64,000 nt of DNA. Source: Argentina anserina. Its lineage: Eukaryota > Streptophyta > Magnoliopsida > Rosales > Rosaceae. The translations under genes and the position numbers were made by a program. The notes beneath the pieces are model-generated. The model did not search any database. It worked only from the letters and a program-made list of their open reading frames with translations, and had not been told where the DNA came from. The stretch's first letter is position 1. Every line of letters starts with the position of its first letter. This document shows, piece after piece, positions 45,474-57,150 of this stretch. The DNA lies in the NCBI RefSeq assembly GCF_933775445.1, contig NC_065874.1:23010501-23074500 (forward strand), written 5' to 3'.

Positions 45474-47300
45474 GGTAATCTTGCTCTGTGATATATTTTC
45501 CCCAAATAACCGGTCCACGAGCCTAAAGAGTAGATAATACCGGAGTATTATTTTATGCCCAAACAGAGTGGAGGCTGGTAGTTTGAAGGAAAGCCAAGAA
45601 AGGGTTGAAAGGAATGCAGCATGATAAAGTTCATCAGGAAGTGTTCTGCTATGAAGAAGGTAGCATTGCAGTTTGAATTCAAAGTTTGATTTCATTATGA
45701 TGCCACTATGATTTCATGTGAGTATTATTTGAATCATGAAGTAGGCTTAATCCTACTGTAAAATGGCTTCAGTACGGCCAAGAGATATTGGACTGATTTC
45801 AGTCCCTTGTTAAATTTGGAATTTATCTGTGAAATTGGAATTTCTTCTAGTTATTGATTCAAGTTGGCTGGGATTAAGGAAGCTGGTAGTGGTAGCAAAG
45901 TTTGATTTGGGATTTGGTTAAGGAGATTGGTTTATTAAATTGGTAAAGTTAATTATTACAGACTTTGTTGAATAAGACTAATGGTACAGGGGTAGTGAAA
46001 TGTTCTTATGGTTCAGAATTAAACATTATTGTTGTAAGAGACCATGATCATAAACTTGATCATGGGCCTTTTTAAGGACGTACTGTATTGATAAGATGAA
46101 ATTGATGTAGATGTTGGGGGGGGGGGATCTGGTAAATTTATGGGCATACATAATTGTAAGTAAAAATGAAAGTATATGTGCTTATTGGTCGATGTTGCAT
46201 TTTTATTAGTATCCCGTAATTGGAACTAATCTTGAATTTGATCAGTATTGGGATTGACATAGTCATGGTTGGTCAAGTATGTGGTCAACGTAGAAAAATG
46301 TTGATTAGATGATTTATTAATCGTCATGATTATATAACTTTGTAGATAGTGTATTAATGACTATCTGTCAGACTCTAAGGACTCTAGTTACCCGAGGAGA
46401 GTTTGTGACTCGCAGAGAGTGAGAGAAAGCATTGGAATCCAGGTTGAGATTCATTATTTATCTCGATTAGAGGTTTCCATGTTTTAATCATAAATGATGC
46501 GTGTTGTGGTTTGGTTATGTTTAAATGCAATTCTGCATTAACCAAACCGTGAGAGATTGTGATGGCTTGAACGTGAGGGGTGGCACTGACTTCCTTGGGT
46601 TTGATCTCTAAACCTCTGGAGGGTTTAGTTACACCGGTTCGTGTGAGTTCTAATCTTAAGGACGGACTCCAAACGTGTGTATAGCTGGGTAGCGGACGTT
46701 CTCGCTACGCTTACCTGTTTTAAATGAATATGAGGTTAGGTCGTATAGCGGGTCTACTGGACCGGCCATCAAGTGATATTTGGTCTCAGCATGCCATATT
46801 GAAAATCAATGCACCGATTCTCGAGTCAAACTATTTAAAGTTTGTCACTTTTTATGATTTGGTTTATAAATATTTTTATATTGGGGATGCCCAAAATGTT
46901 GTATTTGTTTTCAAAGCTTATCGAGACACTCTACGACAATATGTATAGAAACTCTGCGCTAATTTGAGAAAGTAATAGATGGAGTTGGGTGTGTTGTTCA
47001 AATTCGATAACCGTATTTTGGTTATCATTTTAGATTTTCATATTTGGATATCTGATTCTAGAACTTTATTAGAGCTAGTTCTTTTTTACTCTGTATATCC
47101 ATTTCCTCGATCTATTTATTGTATCAAGTTTTGGACGGACATGTATATTTATGTGAAAAACATATTCACCTCGAAATTAATTTAAAACTTATGTTGTGCT
47201 TATCTAAAAAGTTTTTACACATAATGTCTTGCATTTCTTTAAAATGTAAATCAGGTTTTCGGTTTATGTTTTATAGGCTTGCGGTACTGTGACGTACTTA

Positions 47301-47342
<42 letters not shown>

Positions 47343-47407
47343 TCGATGATCCATGATAGTAAACAATAGTACAACACTAGTTAGATGATCCCCAACAACT
47401 TTATAAT
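45474..47407. other. Gene-free stretch with LTR-like debris and an AT microsatellite
   Basis: No credible gene. 46,330-46,940 has the look of a chromovirus-type LTR (GGTGGCACTGACTTCC..., GCTGGGTAGCGGACG...) without internal domains. A perfect (AT)n run of about 40 bases lies at about 47,305-47,341. A G homopolymer is at about 46,118-46,126. Confidence 0.4.
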
Positions 47408-47550
47408 GCATGCTCCATGATAATACACCTTTATGGCTGTTATGTTGTTGAAATACCACAATTGATATGGTACAACAAGTTTGTTTCTCCTTTCATTTAT
47501 AAGGAGAGACTTATGCCACTAAACCAAATGGTGTTGGTTCATTATAACTT
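47408..47550 (+). repeat. Remnant homologous to the truncated-extensin upstream region
   Basis: TACACCTTTATGGCTGTTAT...GTACAACAAGT...TTATGCCACTAAACCAAATG matches 25,702-25,857 almost collinearly, including the AT microsatellite to its left. No extensin codons follow here. Confidence 0.8.
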
Positions 47551-48599
47551 TTGTATTTGACAAGTTTTTGATAAGTTGCTTATTTGTAAAAGTTAGTTTA
47601 AATAACCACAATTCTAAAAAACAGAAGCATTTTATTTAAAAGAAAGTTTTTTCGTTTGTTTTTTTCCACTTCAAACCCATATTGGGCTATAGTACCCAGA
47701 CTAGTAACAATATAGATCTTGTACGCAAACAATTAAATTATTATTGATCCCTACATGTTTTTATTTTAAATTAAGTACTAATGCCCTTAACCCACATCTC
47801 ACATATGTGAGCATGTTTTGACCTTTCAGCAAAAAGGCTTTGTTAGATGAAATGAGTGTGAAAATACGACTTAGCCTTTATATCATAGAAACTATGCTAA
47901 ATTTGATTTTAATAAATAAAGTACAAAATAATGATAAACAAAATAATATAAAAACCATTCTAATTTTTTCTCCTCCATCTCCTAGTAACTTCATAACCCC
48001 ACTTTTATATCTAACACCCACCATTTTCTCCAATAAACATTGTCATCCTTCACCGGCAATATTTATTTCCTTCAATTTTTCATGACGGCTCCATTAAAAT
48101 TGGGGAGATTTGTCCCTACGGTACCTGACGTTTGGCTCTTTATAAACTTTGGTACCTCATATTTCGCAACCTTCACTTTGGTACTTCAAGTTTTGAACAG
48201 TACACAACTTTGCTGTATGAAATAGTGAACTCTATTAACACCGTTAATTTTCACCGTTATTTATTTTCTGACAGAGCGTAGTGGGCCATATTTGACTTTA
48301 TTTATTTTGACATTTTGCATTTGAAATCAATCATTTGCACTCGAAGGTAAACATTTATTTTTATCATTATAGCAATTGCAATAGCCTCTAGACTTGAATT
48401 ATTAGCTTTTGCTAAAATTTCTCTTAAAAAACTTCAGAAAGAAAAAGAAAAATATAAAAAATTAATAAAATGCAGAAATAACCTTCCCAGAAATACAAAA
48501 AAATTAATGGAATATTATATATAGAGTTCAACGTATAATCTACGAAACTGAAGAAAATATTGAAATCCTTTGAGAAGTCTTCGAAGGAGAACAAAAGCC
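47551..48599. other. Gene-free AT-rich DNA
   Basis: AT-rich, no coding ORF or RNA gene. 48,110-48,260 carries GGTACCT-type phrases (ACGGTACCTGACGTTTGGCT) that look like a dispersed plant intergenic repeat. Confidence 0.45.
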
Positions 48600-48636
48600 C
48601 TTTAATTTTCTAGGCATCGGTTAGATCCGCCCTCTC

Positions 48637-48648
48637 TGGTATCTAAGC
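48637..48648 (+). other. tRNA-Met primer-site-like sequence of the pararetrovirus
   Basis: TGGTATCTAAGC resembles the TGGTATCAGAGC primer site that marks the genome origin in caulimovirids. It lies about 110 bases before the first ORF. Confidence 0.5.
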
Positions 48649-48749
48649 CTGTTTTGTTCAAAAACAGGTAAAAAACATGCTTATGCCACAAAATTGGCTC
48701 CTTTCAGCCAGAGTTATCAGTCATTTTATACAGAAAAAGGAAGTGATAA

Positions 48750-49199
48750 GTGGCAAGTGTGCTTGCATTCAAGACATATCCAAGAAAGCCAATATACTCC
48801 ATTGAATTCGTCTACATGATATTAAATACTCTATATGATGAACACATTCATCTTCAGAATGAGATTGGAGTAGCAGAACTTGATCCATCAAGACCAAGTC
48901 TAATTGAAATCCTAGATCACCTATCTAGAGAAAAAAGCACAGACAAAGTCAAAGTTTCAGATCAACTCGAGGGGTTTAGCCTTCGAATAGATCAACTCAA
49001 AGAGATTAATTCCCAAATAGCTAAGCTTGAAGTCAAACTAGATTACCTAAAAGAAAAGCGATATCTTTTAGATATTGAAAAGAAGTTAGGTCGGACTAAG
49101 AATCTCGCTAATAACATTCATCAGCAAGCTGCTCAATTAAAAGATATACATGAAATTTTGAAAAAGCTTCTAAAAACTCTAGTTTCCCGAATAGGATGA
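48750..49199 (+). pseudogene. Pararetrovirus small ORF, coiled-coil protein
   Basis: A 149-codon open frame bounded upstream by a stop, with no ATG near its 5' end (first codon after the stop is AGT-side GTG). The C-terminal half has heptad-like leucines (IAKLEVKLDYLKEKR) indicating a coiled coil, as in the small ORF1/ORF2 proteins of badnavirus-like genera. It ends GGATGA, so the stop overlaps the next ATG (49,196-49,199). Assignment to ORF1 or ORF2 is not possible from sequence alone. Confidence 0.6.
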
Positions 49200-49470
49200 A
49201 TCCAAAAAGTAGACCTAAAAGTAAGATAGGAAGATTGTAAAGCCATGAGTTTTCACCTTCCAAAGAAAAAATAAGCGAAAACGTTGAAGCTATAATTCAC
49301 CAATAGAGTTACAGCATAGCCCACCTCCAAGAGATAGGAAGTAGCCTCGAAAAACAATTTCGAGAACTAAGCAGCAAAGTTCTAAATCTACAGAAATCTG
49401 TAGAAAAAAAATGAAAGAAAGAACATTTGAAAAGATCGATGAAGAAGAGCTAGCATGAACCGTTGCTAGT
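49196..49470 (+). pseudogene. Pararetrovirus second small ORF remnant
   Basis: Starts at the ATGA overlap with the previous ORF and meets several in-frame stops within 100 codons. A further ATGA lies at 49,455-49,458, where the large polyprotein ORF may have begun. Confidence 0.4.
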
Positions 49471-49559
49471 AAGATCAAGATACCCTCACCAAAATGGGAA
49501 AACTGAGATTAAGTTTAGTGAACCTAAACTACTAGAGTGAAAAAAAATCCAAATCTAAA

Positions 49560-50458
49560 AGAGACATGGAGATGCTGAGTATAAATCTCAATAAGAAGAA
49601 TACTATTCCAGTACAGCTCATTAATGCTTAAGAATTTAGATTGAATGAGATATATAAGAGAAGATCTTTCATCTTAGATTATTATAGGTTTAAGATTCAT
49701 GAACTAACAGTTCCAGCCACTGGTGGAGAAACAGACATCCGACTGATTACTCAAAGGAAGTAAGTGAAGCTATGTAGAAAACATACTCCTACATGCATAT
49801 AGGAGCAGTTCAAGTAGGCATCAAACTCTTAGCAAGAGATGGAATAGACTGTTATGTCTTGTGTGTTTTACAAGATGACAGATAACATATTTCAAATATA
49901 AGTTTGTTAGGAACAATGGAAGCTTCTTTGTGCAACCAAGTTGCATATTTTAACGTATTCCCAAATTTTACTACTCATCTGAGAGATGCAGCTCATTGCC
50001 TGAGACTGAGAATGAAGACATATGGAATTTCGATGAAGAATGGGATGATGGAACTTGTTATAGATTACCGAATTTATTACAAGTTAATGAGTCTTGGTGT
50101 TACTACATACATACTCACCAATCCCAAAAATAATTCATAGCAGAAACATTCACAAAATGGCATGAAGTAACCTTTCCAAGGGAATAGAGACCCTCACCTT
50201 GGAAAGACAAGTTCAAAGCTCAAATGTTTCAGTTTACGAATATATGGGAGGAACAATTAGCCTTCAATTCCATCATAGACACTCCTTACTGGATATGATT
50301 AGGCTAGTACATCTTAATGAAGAGCCACAACCTTTCAGAAAGAAGCATTTGAGGAAGAAGATTCTAAAAGACCTCTAAAAATATTTAAAATAGAGGGATT
50401 AGAAGAGCTTTATGCTTAAGAAAAATCTTGTGAAACAATATAAGGATTAGAAGAAATC
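49560..50458 (+). pseudogene. Pararetrovirus movement-protein region
   Basis: Translation pieces in changing frames show the caulimovirid movement-protein pattern (HIGAVQVGIKLLARDG, MEASLCNQVAYFNVFPN), the domain that forms plasmodesmal tubules in exogenous relatives. Stops and frame changes are frequent. Confidence 0.65.
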
Positions 50459-51430
50459 ATGAGAAGAATCTCCCAAATCCAACAGAAGAAGAAGAAGAAG
50501 AAGAAGAGGAGGAGGAGGAGGAATAGTTTTCCTTATCAGGACTTATCAAGAAGCACAAAAAATGAGCCTGATGGAGAATCATCCATGAATCCAGAGCAAG
50601 GAGACACTAGACATGCACCAGTATTCCAAAATATTATGAACTACCCAATAATGATTATTCGAGAAAATAATATTAAACTTCCAAAAGGACAAGCTCCTAC
50701 AGGAAGGATTGGGAAACAGAGCTCGCAGAAGTTCATCCCTACAGAGCCAAAATAGGGACAATCGGTCTCCAAAAACAAAGCAGAATAATTCTTCCAGAGA
50801 TGCAAATACATGCAGGTGTTGGCTCTGTAAAGCTGAAGGCCATTACGCTAATGAATGTCCTAAGAAAGATAAAAGGATTTCTAAGACTTTAATGGCTGAA
50901 TATGATGAAGCCATAGAATATGCGAACCTAAAAGGGTTTGAAATAGCTTATTATGATGGAGAGAATGACTTCATATATTCTCTCGAATATTCATCAGATA
51001 GCGAAACATATAGCAATTCAAAAGATTATTCTGAAGAAGATGAACATATAGGATACCGACCTATATTTTTGTTACAAGTCCAAAATTGGAAACAAGAGGA
51101 AACTGATATTATCAGTATTTTTCGTCCAAAGCCAGGAGCATTTACATGTGACTATTGTAAATGTAAAGATGACAACACAATACCTATGAATTATGAGAGA
51201 ACATGAGAAACATATCATAAAGAATGCTTCATCGCAGAGCTAAAAAGAATGACAAGGGAGAATGATGCTCATATCTTTCTTAATCAAGAATATGAAATAT
51301 TCCATGAGCAAGAAAAAGAGAAAATCCTCAAGCAGAGTCTTGGGAATGATATTGAAAAAATGAAGTTAGTAACTTCATTAAGTAATTCTATATCAACAGA
51401 AGTAGGAGAGTCTTCCACATAAGAAGAAGA
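50459..51430 (+). pseudogene. Pararetrovirus coat-protein region with zinc knuckle
   Basis: A Lys/Arg-rich stretch (including a GAAGAAGAAG microsatellite at 50,483-50,520) precedes a CCHC knuckle CWLCKAEGHYANEC (about 50,815-50,860). A second Cys cluster CDYCKCKDDN, cut by a TGA at about 51,204, follows, as in badnavirus-like coat regions. Two overlapping open segments in different frames show at least one indel. Confidence 0.7.
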
Positions 51431-51495
51431 AAAGATAATTAACCTTTTATTGAAATATCTGGTGATTCACCAAAACCATTAAAAAACAAGTCCAG

Positions 51496-51860
51496 ATGAG
51501 TGGTTATAGCAACTACATAACAATAGGAATGAAGTTTTCCAATTACAAGAAATATAATCTACATGCATTTGTAGATAGTGGATCAAGATATAGTCTAGCA
51601 AGGAGATATGCTATTCCTGAGAAATATTGGGAGCGAGCTGACAAACCAATCACAGGAATTGGAATTGGGAAACAATGAGATAAATATGAATATCTTCGCT
51701 AAGAATGTTCAAATTTCCTTGGGAAGAGGAACTTTTATCGTTAAACGATTTTAGTAGTGTGAAACTCAGGAAGCTGATTTGTTGATCAGAAATGATTTTC
51801 TCCTTCACCAAGTTGTAACTGAAACTCCAGACATGCTCAGGTTTTGAGAAATATAACAAG
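51496..51860 (+). pseudogene. Pararetrovirus aspartic protease region
   Basis: AFVDSGSRYSLAR carries the D-S-G active-site triad of pararetroviral proteases. A TGA follows shortly (about 51,676). Confidence 0.7.
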
Positions 51861-53205
51861 TTCTACTGGGAATCTAGACTTATAGTTGCAGTAAGAATCA
51901 CATGAGATGGTTTCACAGAGCAATATCAAAAATCGCAAGCGAAGAGTGGTCATCACAAGCCAGTTATAAGTCGGCATTTCAACCAGTTTTGTTGTTAAAA
52001 GATCAGCTAATGGAGCATCAGGAAATAATAACAGTTGAAACGAGTTCAGTTGACTTGGAAGATTCATAATCAAATAAAAATCTTCAAAGTTCTAATAATG
52101 AGAGTTCAAGCTCCGATAGAGAAGAAGATTTCATCTTGGAATACAACCTTAATGTATATGCCAACAAGGTTGAACATAAGAAGATTCATACCCTTATGGA
52201 GATTGAGAATTTACCGGGACCCGTCATCAGTGAAGACCCCCAATTGTACTGGGAAAAAGATCTGGTATATTTGTGAGCTAAAGATGCATGATGCAAATGC
52301 TATTTGCCATGTGAAAGCCAGCTTCAGAAACTTCTTGAAAAGAAGTTAATCAAGCCATCTAATAGTCCTCATCATGCTCGAGCTTTCCTTGTAAGAAATC
52401 ATGCAGAACAAGGAAGAGGATTACCTAGAATGGTAATAGATTATAGAGATGTGAACAAGAAGACCATCAAGGATGGTTATCATATAGCTCAGGTGAGAGT
52501 TCTCATCAACACACTTAAAGGAGCAAGAATCTTCTCCAAGTTTGATGCAAAATCAGGTTTTTGGCAAGTCAAAATACATCTTGATTCCATACCTTTAATT
52601 GCTTTTGGAACTCCTCAAGGACACTATGAATGCTAGTCATGCCATTTGAGTTAAAGTAGCTCCTTCCATTTGTCTAAGAAAGATGGATAATATATTCAAG
52701 CTTATTCATATTTCTGTATAGTCTATATATATGACATTCTGGTTTTCTCCAGGACTATGAATGAACATCTAAAGCATCTTGAACAGATTTGCAAGCTTAT
52801 TGTCCAAAAGAAATCATCCTAAGACAAAAAAAAATTCATCTTATCAAAGGTGAAATAGATTTTTCTTGGCATACATGTTAAGGATGGAGAGATTTGTCTC
52901 CAAGATCATATTGTCAAAAAAATTAACCAGTTGCTAGACAACATCCTAGACACAAAGTCTTTACAAAGATTTTTGGGAGTCGTTAATTTTGCGAGAGATT
53001 TTATTCCTCAAGTCAGTGGTCTCACTGCTCTCCTCTCTCCCAAAACAATTTCTAAAAAGAAATGGTCTTTCACAAAAAATGAAGGCAACACTGTCAAGTA
53101 AATTAAAGAGCTAATGAAGAATCTTCAACCCCTACAATTACCAGAAGAAGGTGATAGGATCATTTTGCAAACTGACGCAAATGATTACTATTGGGCATGA
53201 GTAGT
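51861..53205 (+). pseudogene. Pararetrovirus reverse transcriptase and partial RNase H
   Basis: 52,304-52,636 encodes RT motifs typical of caulimovirids (ARAFLVRNHAEQGRG, FSKFDAKSGFWQVKI, FGTPQGHYE). The catalytic box near 52,725 reads Y-I-Y-D instead of the family Y-I-D-D, and stops flank it. RNase H begins near 53,160 (QTDANDYYWA) and is cut by the Athila LTR at 53,206. No functional enzyme is possible. Confidence 0.75.
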
Positions 53206-54801
53206 TGATAGGAGCACAAAGTGTGACGTTCTTAATGTATATATGCCATATTCTTATGCTTTGTTACTTCTTATTTAGTTGTTTTAGGTTCATAGTTGTC
53301 ATTTGTATGTGCTAAGTAGAGTTATGCCGAATTTAGATGAATTGATGATGAAATTGTGCTAAGTGTTAGAACTCCTTATTAAGTTAGGATTCCTTACTCG
53401 ACTAGGACTCTACTTTCCTATTTTCATTCTTTCATATTCCCTAATCGTCGAATTCTTTTCAGGAAAGACAAATCATATTTGGAAAGAAAGTAGAGTTGTC
53501 GTGATGTATTCCTAGTGAGACAAGGAAATCATATCCAAGTTGAAGAAGGAGAAGAAGAGGCCGGCCTAGCTACTCCTAGTTGGACCAAGAGAGATGCCGT
53601 GCATCCCTTATGTGGTCTCCCTATTGGATTTGGTTTCCTACATCAAGATAGATCTGGTTTCCTACATCAAGTTGGATTTGGAGTACATGAATCAAATCCA
53701 TAACAAAGAAGATTTCAGCTTCCCAATTGGATTCTACTTCTTTATAGGACGGCAAAGAGGCTTCATTGACTCCTATATATAGAGGCTCGGCCTCCCCATT
53801 CAGATCATCATCAACCTTGCACACAAGCACAAGCCTAGCTCTGCCGAATTAATCCTTGACCCTTCCAAGAAATCCTAAAACTGATTCCACCATTCTCCAC
53901 CTTCATCTATAGCCTTGAAGCAGGATTGAGAAGAGGTTCCATTCCCCTAGAAGTCTTGGCTACACCTTGTAGAATCGATTGATTGATAAAGTGTAACCAT
54001 GATTCTCTCTTTGTTTCAATTCGGTTTTGGTTTTTCTTGTTCTTGGATGAGCTTGCGATTTGTGTAGTGTAATCTTGTTTCAATTTTGTCTATGAAATAG
54101 CTACTTAATTCAATTTATATAAAGGATTCGAATCCATGTTTTGGTTTTATGGATTTTCTGTTTTTGGTTTCTGCAGTGTACTATGTATGAGCAATTTCGA
54201 TATCTTTATGTTATGTATACAATTGTAGCATGATATTTAGGTTGTTGGATTAAGGACTTATGCTATGAACATATTTATTCTTTTCTATAGGATTTTTGAA
54301 ATTGCATGATTGGGGGTTAAGTAGGTGACATACTTGATGAATTCGATATGCATGGCTTTGGAGTTGTATGGTAAGATGAACATGTTAGATTTCAATGAAG
54401 CCGAGTGGCAAGACTTGAATGTGTTAAGTGTCTATGCATATAGGTTACTGATTTGGAACTTAAATTGCATGATCCAACCTTAGTTGTTCATAGACTAGTC
54501 TCGGCATGATTCTAAAAGATGGACATAGAACTTGTTTCGATTTCTTTATGTGATTTGTTTGGGTGATTGTTTATGTGTTGGTTGGTTGATCACATGTATA
54601 TATTAGTTTAGGTTTTATTTTTGGTTTTACAACTCAATCCGAAACCTATATCAACTTTTTATATCTTTATGAATTCGTGTTAAGTGTTGTGATCCTAAGC
54701 CCTGGCTGGATCCCCGGTTTGTGAACGATACCCTCTTAGTTTATACTACTAATGATGCTTACATGGTTAAATATTAATGTCGAGTAATCGAGCAATCATC
54801 A
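53206..54801 (+). repeat. Athila 5' LTR
   Basis: TG...CA ends (TGATAGGAGC...AATCATCA). It contains a 24-bp internal tandem repeat TTTCCTACATCAAG(A/T)... at 53,631-53,682 and a candidate TATA box CTATATATAGAGG near 53,775. Confidence 0.9.
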
Positions 54802-54803
54802 AA

Positions 54804-54821
54804 TGGCACCGTTGCCGGGGA
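54804..54821 (+). other. Athila primer binding site
   Basis: TGGCACCGTTGCCGGGGA, two bases after the LTR end, matches the characteristic Athila primer site. Confidence 0.85.
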
Positions 54822-55569
54822 TCCATCTCTATAGATCCCTAACTTTTAATGTCGAATTCATTGTTTATAGTGTACATTTGTATATTCTTATCTTGTTTCG
54901 TTGTACATATAGTAAATATATCTTAGGTTGTTGTTTTGGTGTTTGAGTGAATGATTGTTGTAGGTTGTAAATCAAACGGAATAGGTAAAGTCCCTTTTGT
55001 TAATATTAGCCTTAACCCTTCATGCTAGCTCTCGAGTTTGCATGAGGTCGAGGGCGGCTTTTATCAACACTTGGAGATTTGTCTAACACACAAGGTTAAG
55101 TCCAGCTAAGTAAGGGGCACGCTCTCTTATTACTCTGGTGCATGGGACCAAAATTGGATCTCAGAGAACTACTGACTGACATACATCTCGGTGATGGAGT
55201 CGATAGGGAGTTCGCTCTCCGTAGTTCAACAAATGAGTCCTACCATGTTCACTATATCTAATTGAGCTACAAGGCCTTCTGAAACAAAGACTTGATCTTG
55301 TGTCTAGGCATCCATACTTAGGCCGCACGTCCACCTTGGTTTACAACTTAGAATCAATCGATCGTTCAATCACTGAAATAGAAAAAAGAACTTGTGAATT
55401 GTATGAACTTTTGTAAACGTAAAGAACTAACTCTTTGTAAACTCAACACAGTTGCCGTGCCTTCCCATGAAGTGTGCGTGTGTATGATTAAGGGAAGGCA
55501 CGAATTATATGTGTTCATTGTGTATTCTTCAATGCTAACTCTTTAACTTTCGTGTCACAGGAACTATGC
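54822..55569 (+). other. Athila 5' leader
   Basis: Noncoding leader between primer site and gag, no ORF with coding character. Confidence 0.6.
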
Positions 55570-57150
55570 ATGTCCAAAATATCTAAGAGAACACAAGAGC
55601 TCAAGGATCGAATTCAAGCACTTAGAGATTTAAACAACTCTTTCACAAGTGGACCTTTAAATTTCGAAACATCTCCAAGCAATTCAATCTTAAACTCTTC
55701 ACCTAGATCAGAAGAAGAGGAGGATCTTTCCTTCCCCTTCATCTTCAATTCCGAGCTAGACACAATTGCAGACCGTGACATAATTCCTGTTGGTGCTCCA
55801 ATGGCACTCAAGAATGCATTCATTCCCACCACCCCTGAATCACCTTCATGCATTGCTTTCACTCCACCTGATGAAGCTAACTTCTCCATTCCGGTTCAAT
55901 TACTTGGGCAGCTGCCTAAGTACTCTGGTTCCTCAATGGAAGACCCTAATGTTCACCTTAGGGAGTTCTTGGACATTTGCAAGCTCCAATCGATTCATCA
56001 TTTTTCTCAAGAAGGCTTGAGGTTGCTTTTGTTTCCATTTACCCTTAAGGATGATGCTAAGTGTTGGTTGTACTCTTTGCCTGCAGGAATCATCACCACA
56101 TGGGACGAAATGACTAGGAGGTTCTTGAAGCAATTCTTCCCTGCTCAACTCATGAAAAGACTTAGGAGGGAGATTCAAAACTTCACTCAAAAGGATGGTG
56201 ATTCACTCTATGAGGCTTGGGAGGAATTTCAGGAACTACAAAGGAAGTGCCCTCACCATGGTATTTCATTGGATGACTTGGTGCAATTCTTCTATGAAGG
56301 ACTCGACACCACCAATAAGAGCATGGTGGACTCGGCATGTGGCTGCACATTCATGAACAAGACCGGTCAAGAAGCACCTTGATTGATGACTTGGCCGACA
56401 ACAATCGCCAATTTAGTTCCAAGGAGAAGAGAGGAAGCAAGAGCCGTTGGGTGTATGATGTTGATGCAAGAAATCATATGGCTACTTTAGAAAGGAAGCT
56501 TGATGTTTTAGTCAAGGCATTTAATGGTTCGAGCATCAACAATCAAGCATGTGGCATTTGTTCTTTCAAAGATCACACGACTGACAATTGTCCAAATGGT
56601 GCAATGACTGAAGAAGAGTTGAACTTTATGGGGCAACAAAGGCCTAGGTACGATCCATACTCGAACACATACAACCCTGGCCTTAGAGATCATCCAAATT
56701 TTCGTTGGAGCAACAATGCTCAACCATCAAATGCTCAAGGTCAAGGACCTCGTCCTTCAGGTTTGTTTGTGAGGCCTCAGGTACCTCAAGGTTATGTGCC
56801 CTTTAACTCTAATGTTCATGGTTCGAATAATGCATCTTCACCTAACTATGATGAACTTTTGAAGTCCTTTGCTCAAGGGCAACAAAATCTAAACTCTGGT
56901 ACTCAAGCTTTAGTTACAGGTCAACAAGCTCATTCTAAGGACATAACCGAGCTTAAGAAGCAGATGGGACAAGTGATCGACTTCATGGGCAAGATCCATG
57001 AAGGAGGAAAGTTGCTGAGCCAAACTGAGCCTAATCCTAACGTGAAGGCCATGATGACAATAAGTGGGAAGATCTTGGATGCTCCATTGCAGCAAACAAG
57101 AAGGCCGTGCCTTCTAAAGGACAAGAGGCCGAGAGTTTCAATGTCAAAGA
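55570..57150 (+). pseudogene. Athila gag
   Basis: The first part (55,570-56,382) starts at ATG and contains the retrotransposon gag domain (FPFTLKDDAKCWLYSLP, TRRFLKQFFPAQL). A frame change near 56,365 leads to 56,337-57,155 with a CCHC-type knuckle CGICSFKDHTTDNC (about 56,550) and a Pro/Asn-rich tail. Another frame change near 57,100 leads into protease. Packaging protein of the element; two indels prevent a full product. Confidence 0.85.

Larger units (their letters stand above)
48600..53205 (+). other. Endogenous pararetrovirus (Caulimoviridae, badnavirus/tungrovirus-like), degenerate
   Basis: Plus-strand order is a primer-site-like sequence, a small coiled-coil ORF, a second small ORF remnant, then movement protein, coat protein with zinc knuckle, aspartic protease, reverse transcriptase and the start of RNase H. 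No integrase and no LTRs are present, which separates it from LTR retrotransposons. The ORF layout with ATGA overlaps is that of badnavirus-like genera. Frequent nonsense codons and frame changes mean no intact protein. Its 3' part is interrupted by the Athila LTR at 53,206. It is an inherited copy, not evidence of infectious virus. Confidence 0.8.

Noticed and set aside
53515..53703. 62-codon ORFs repeated in both Athila LTRs
   Set aside because: They lie within LTR sequence and differ by substitutions without coding constraint; not a gene.
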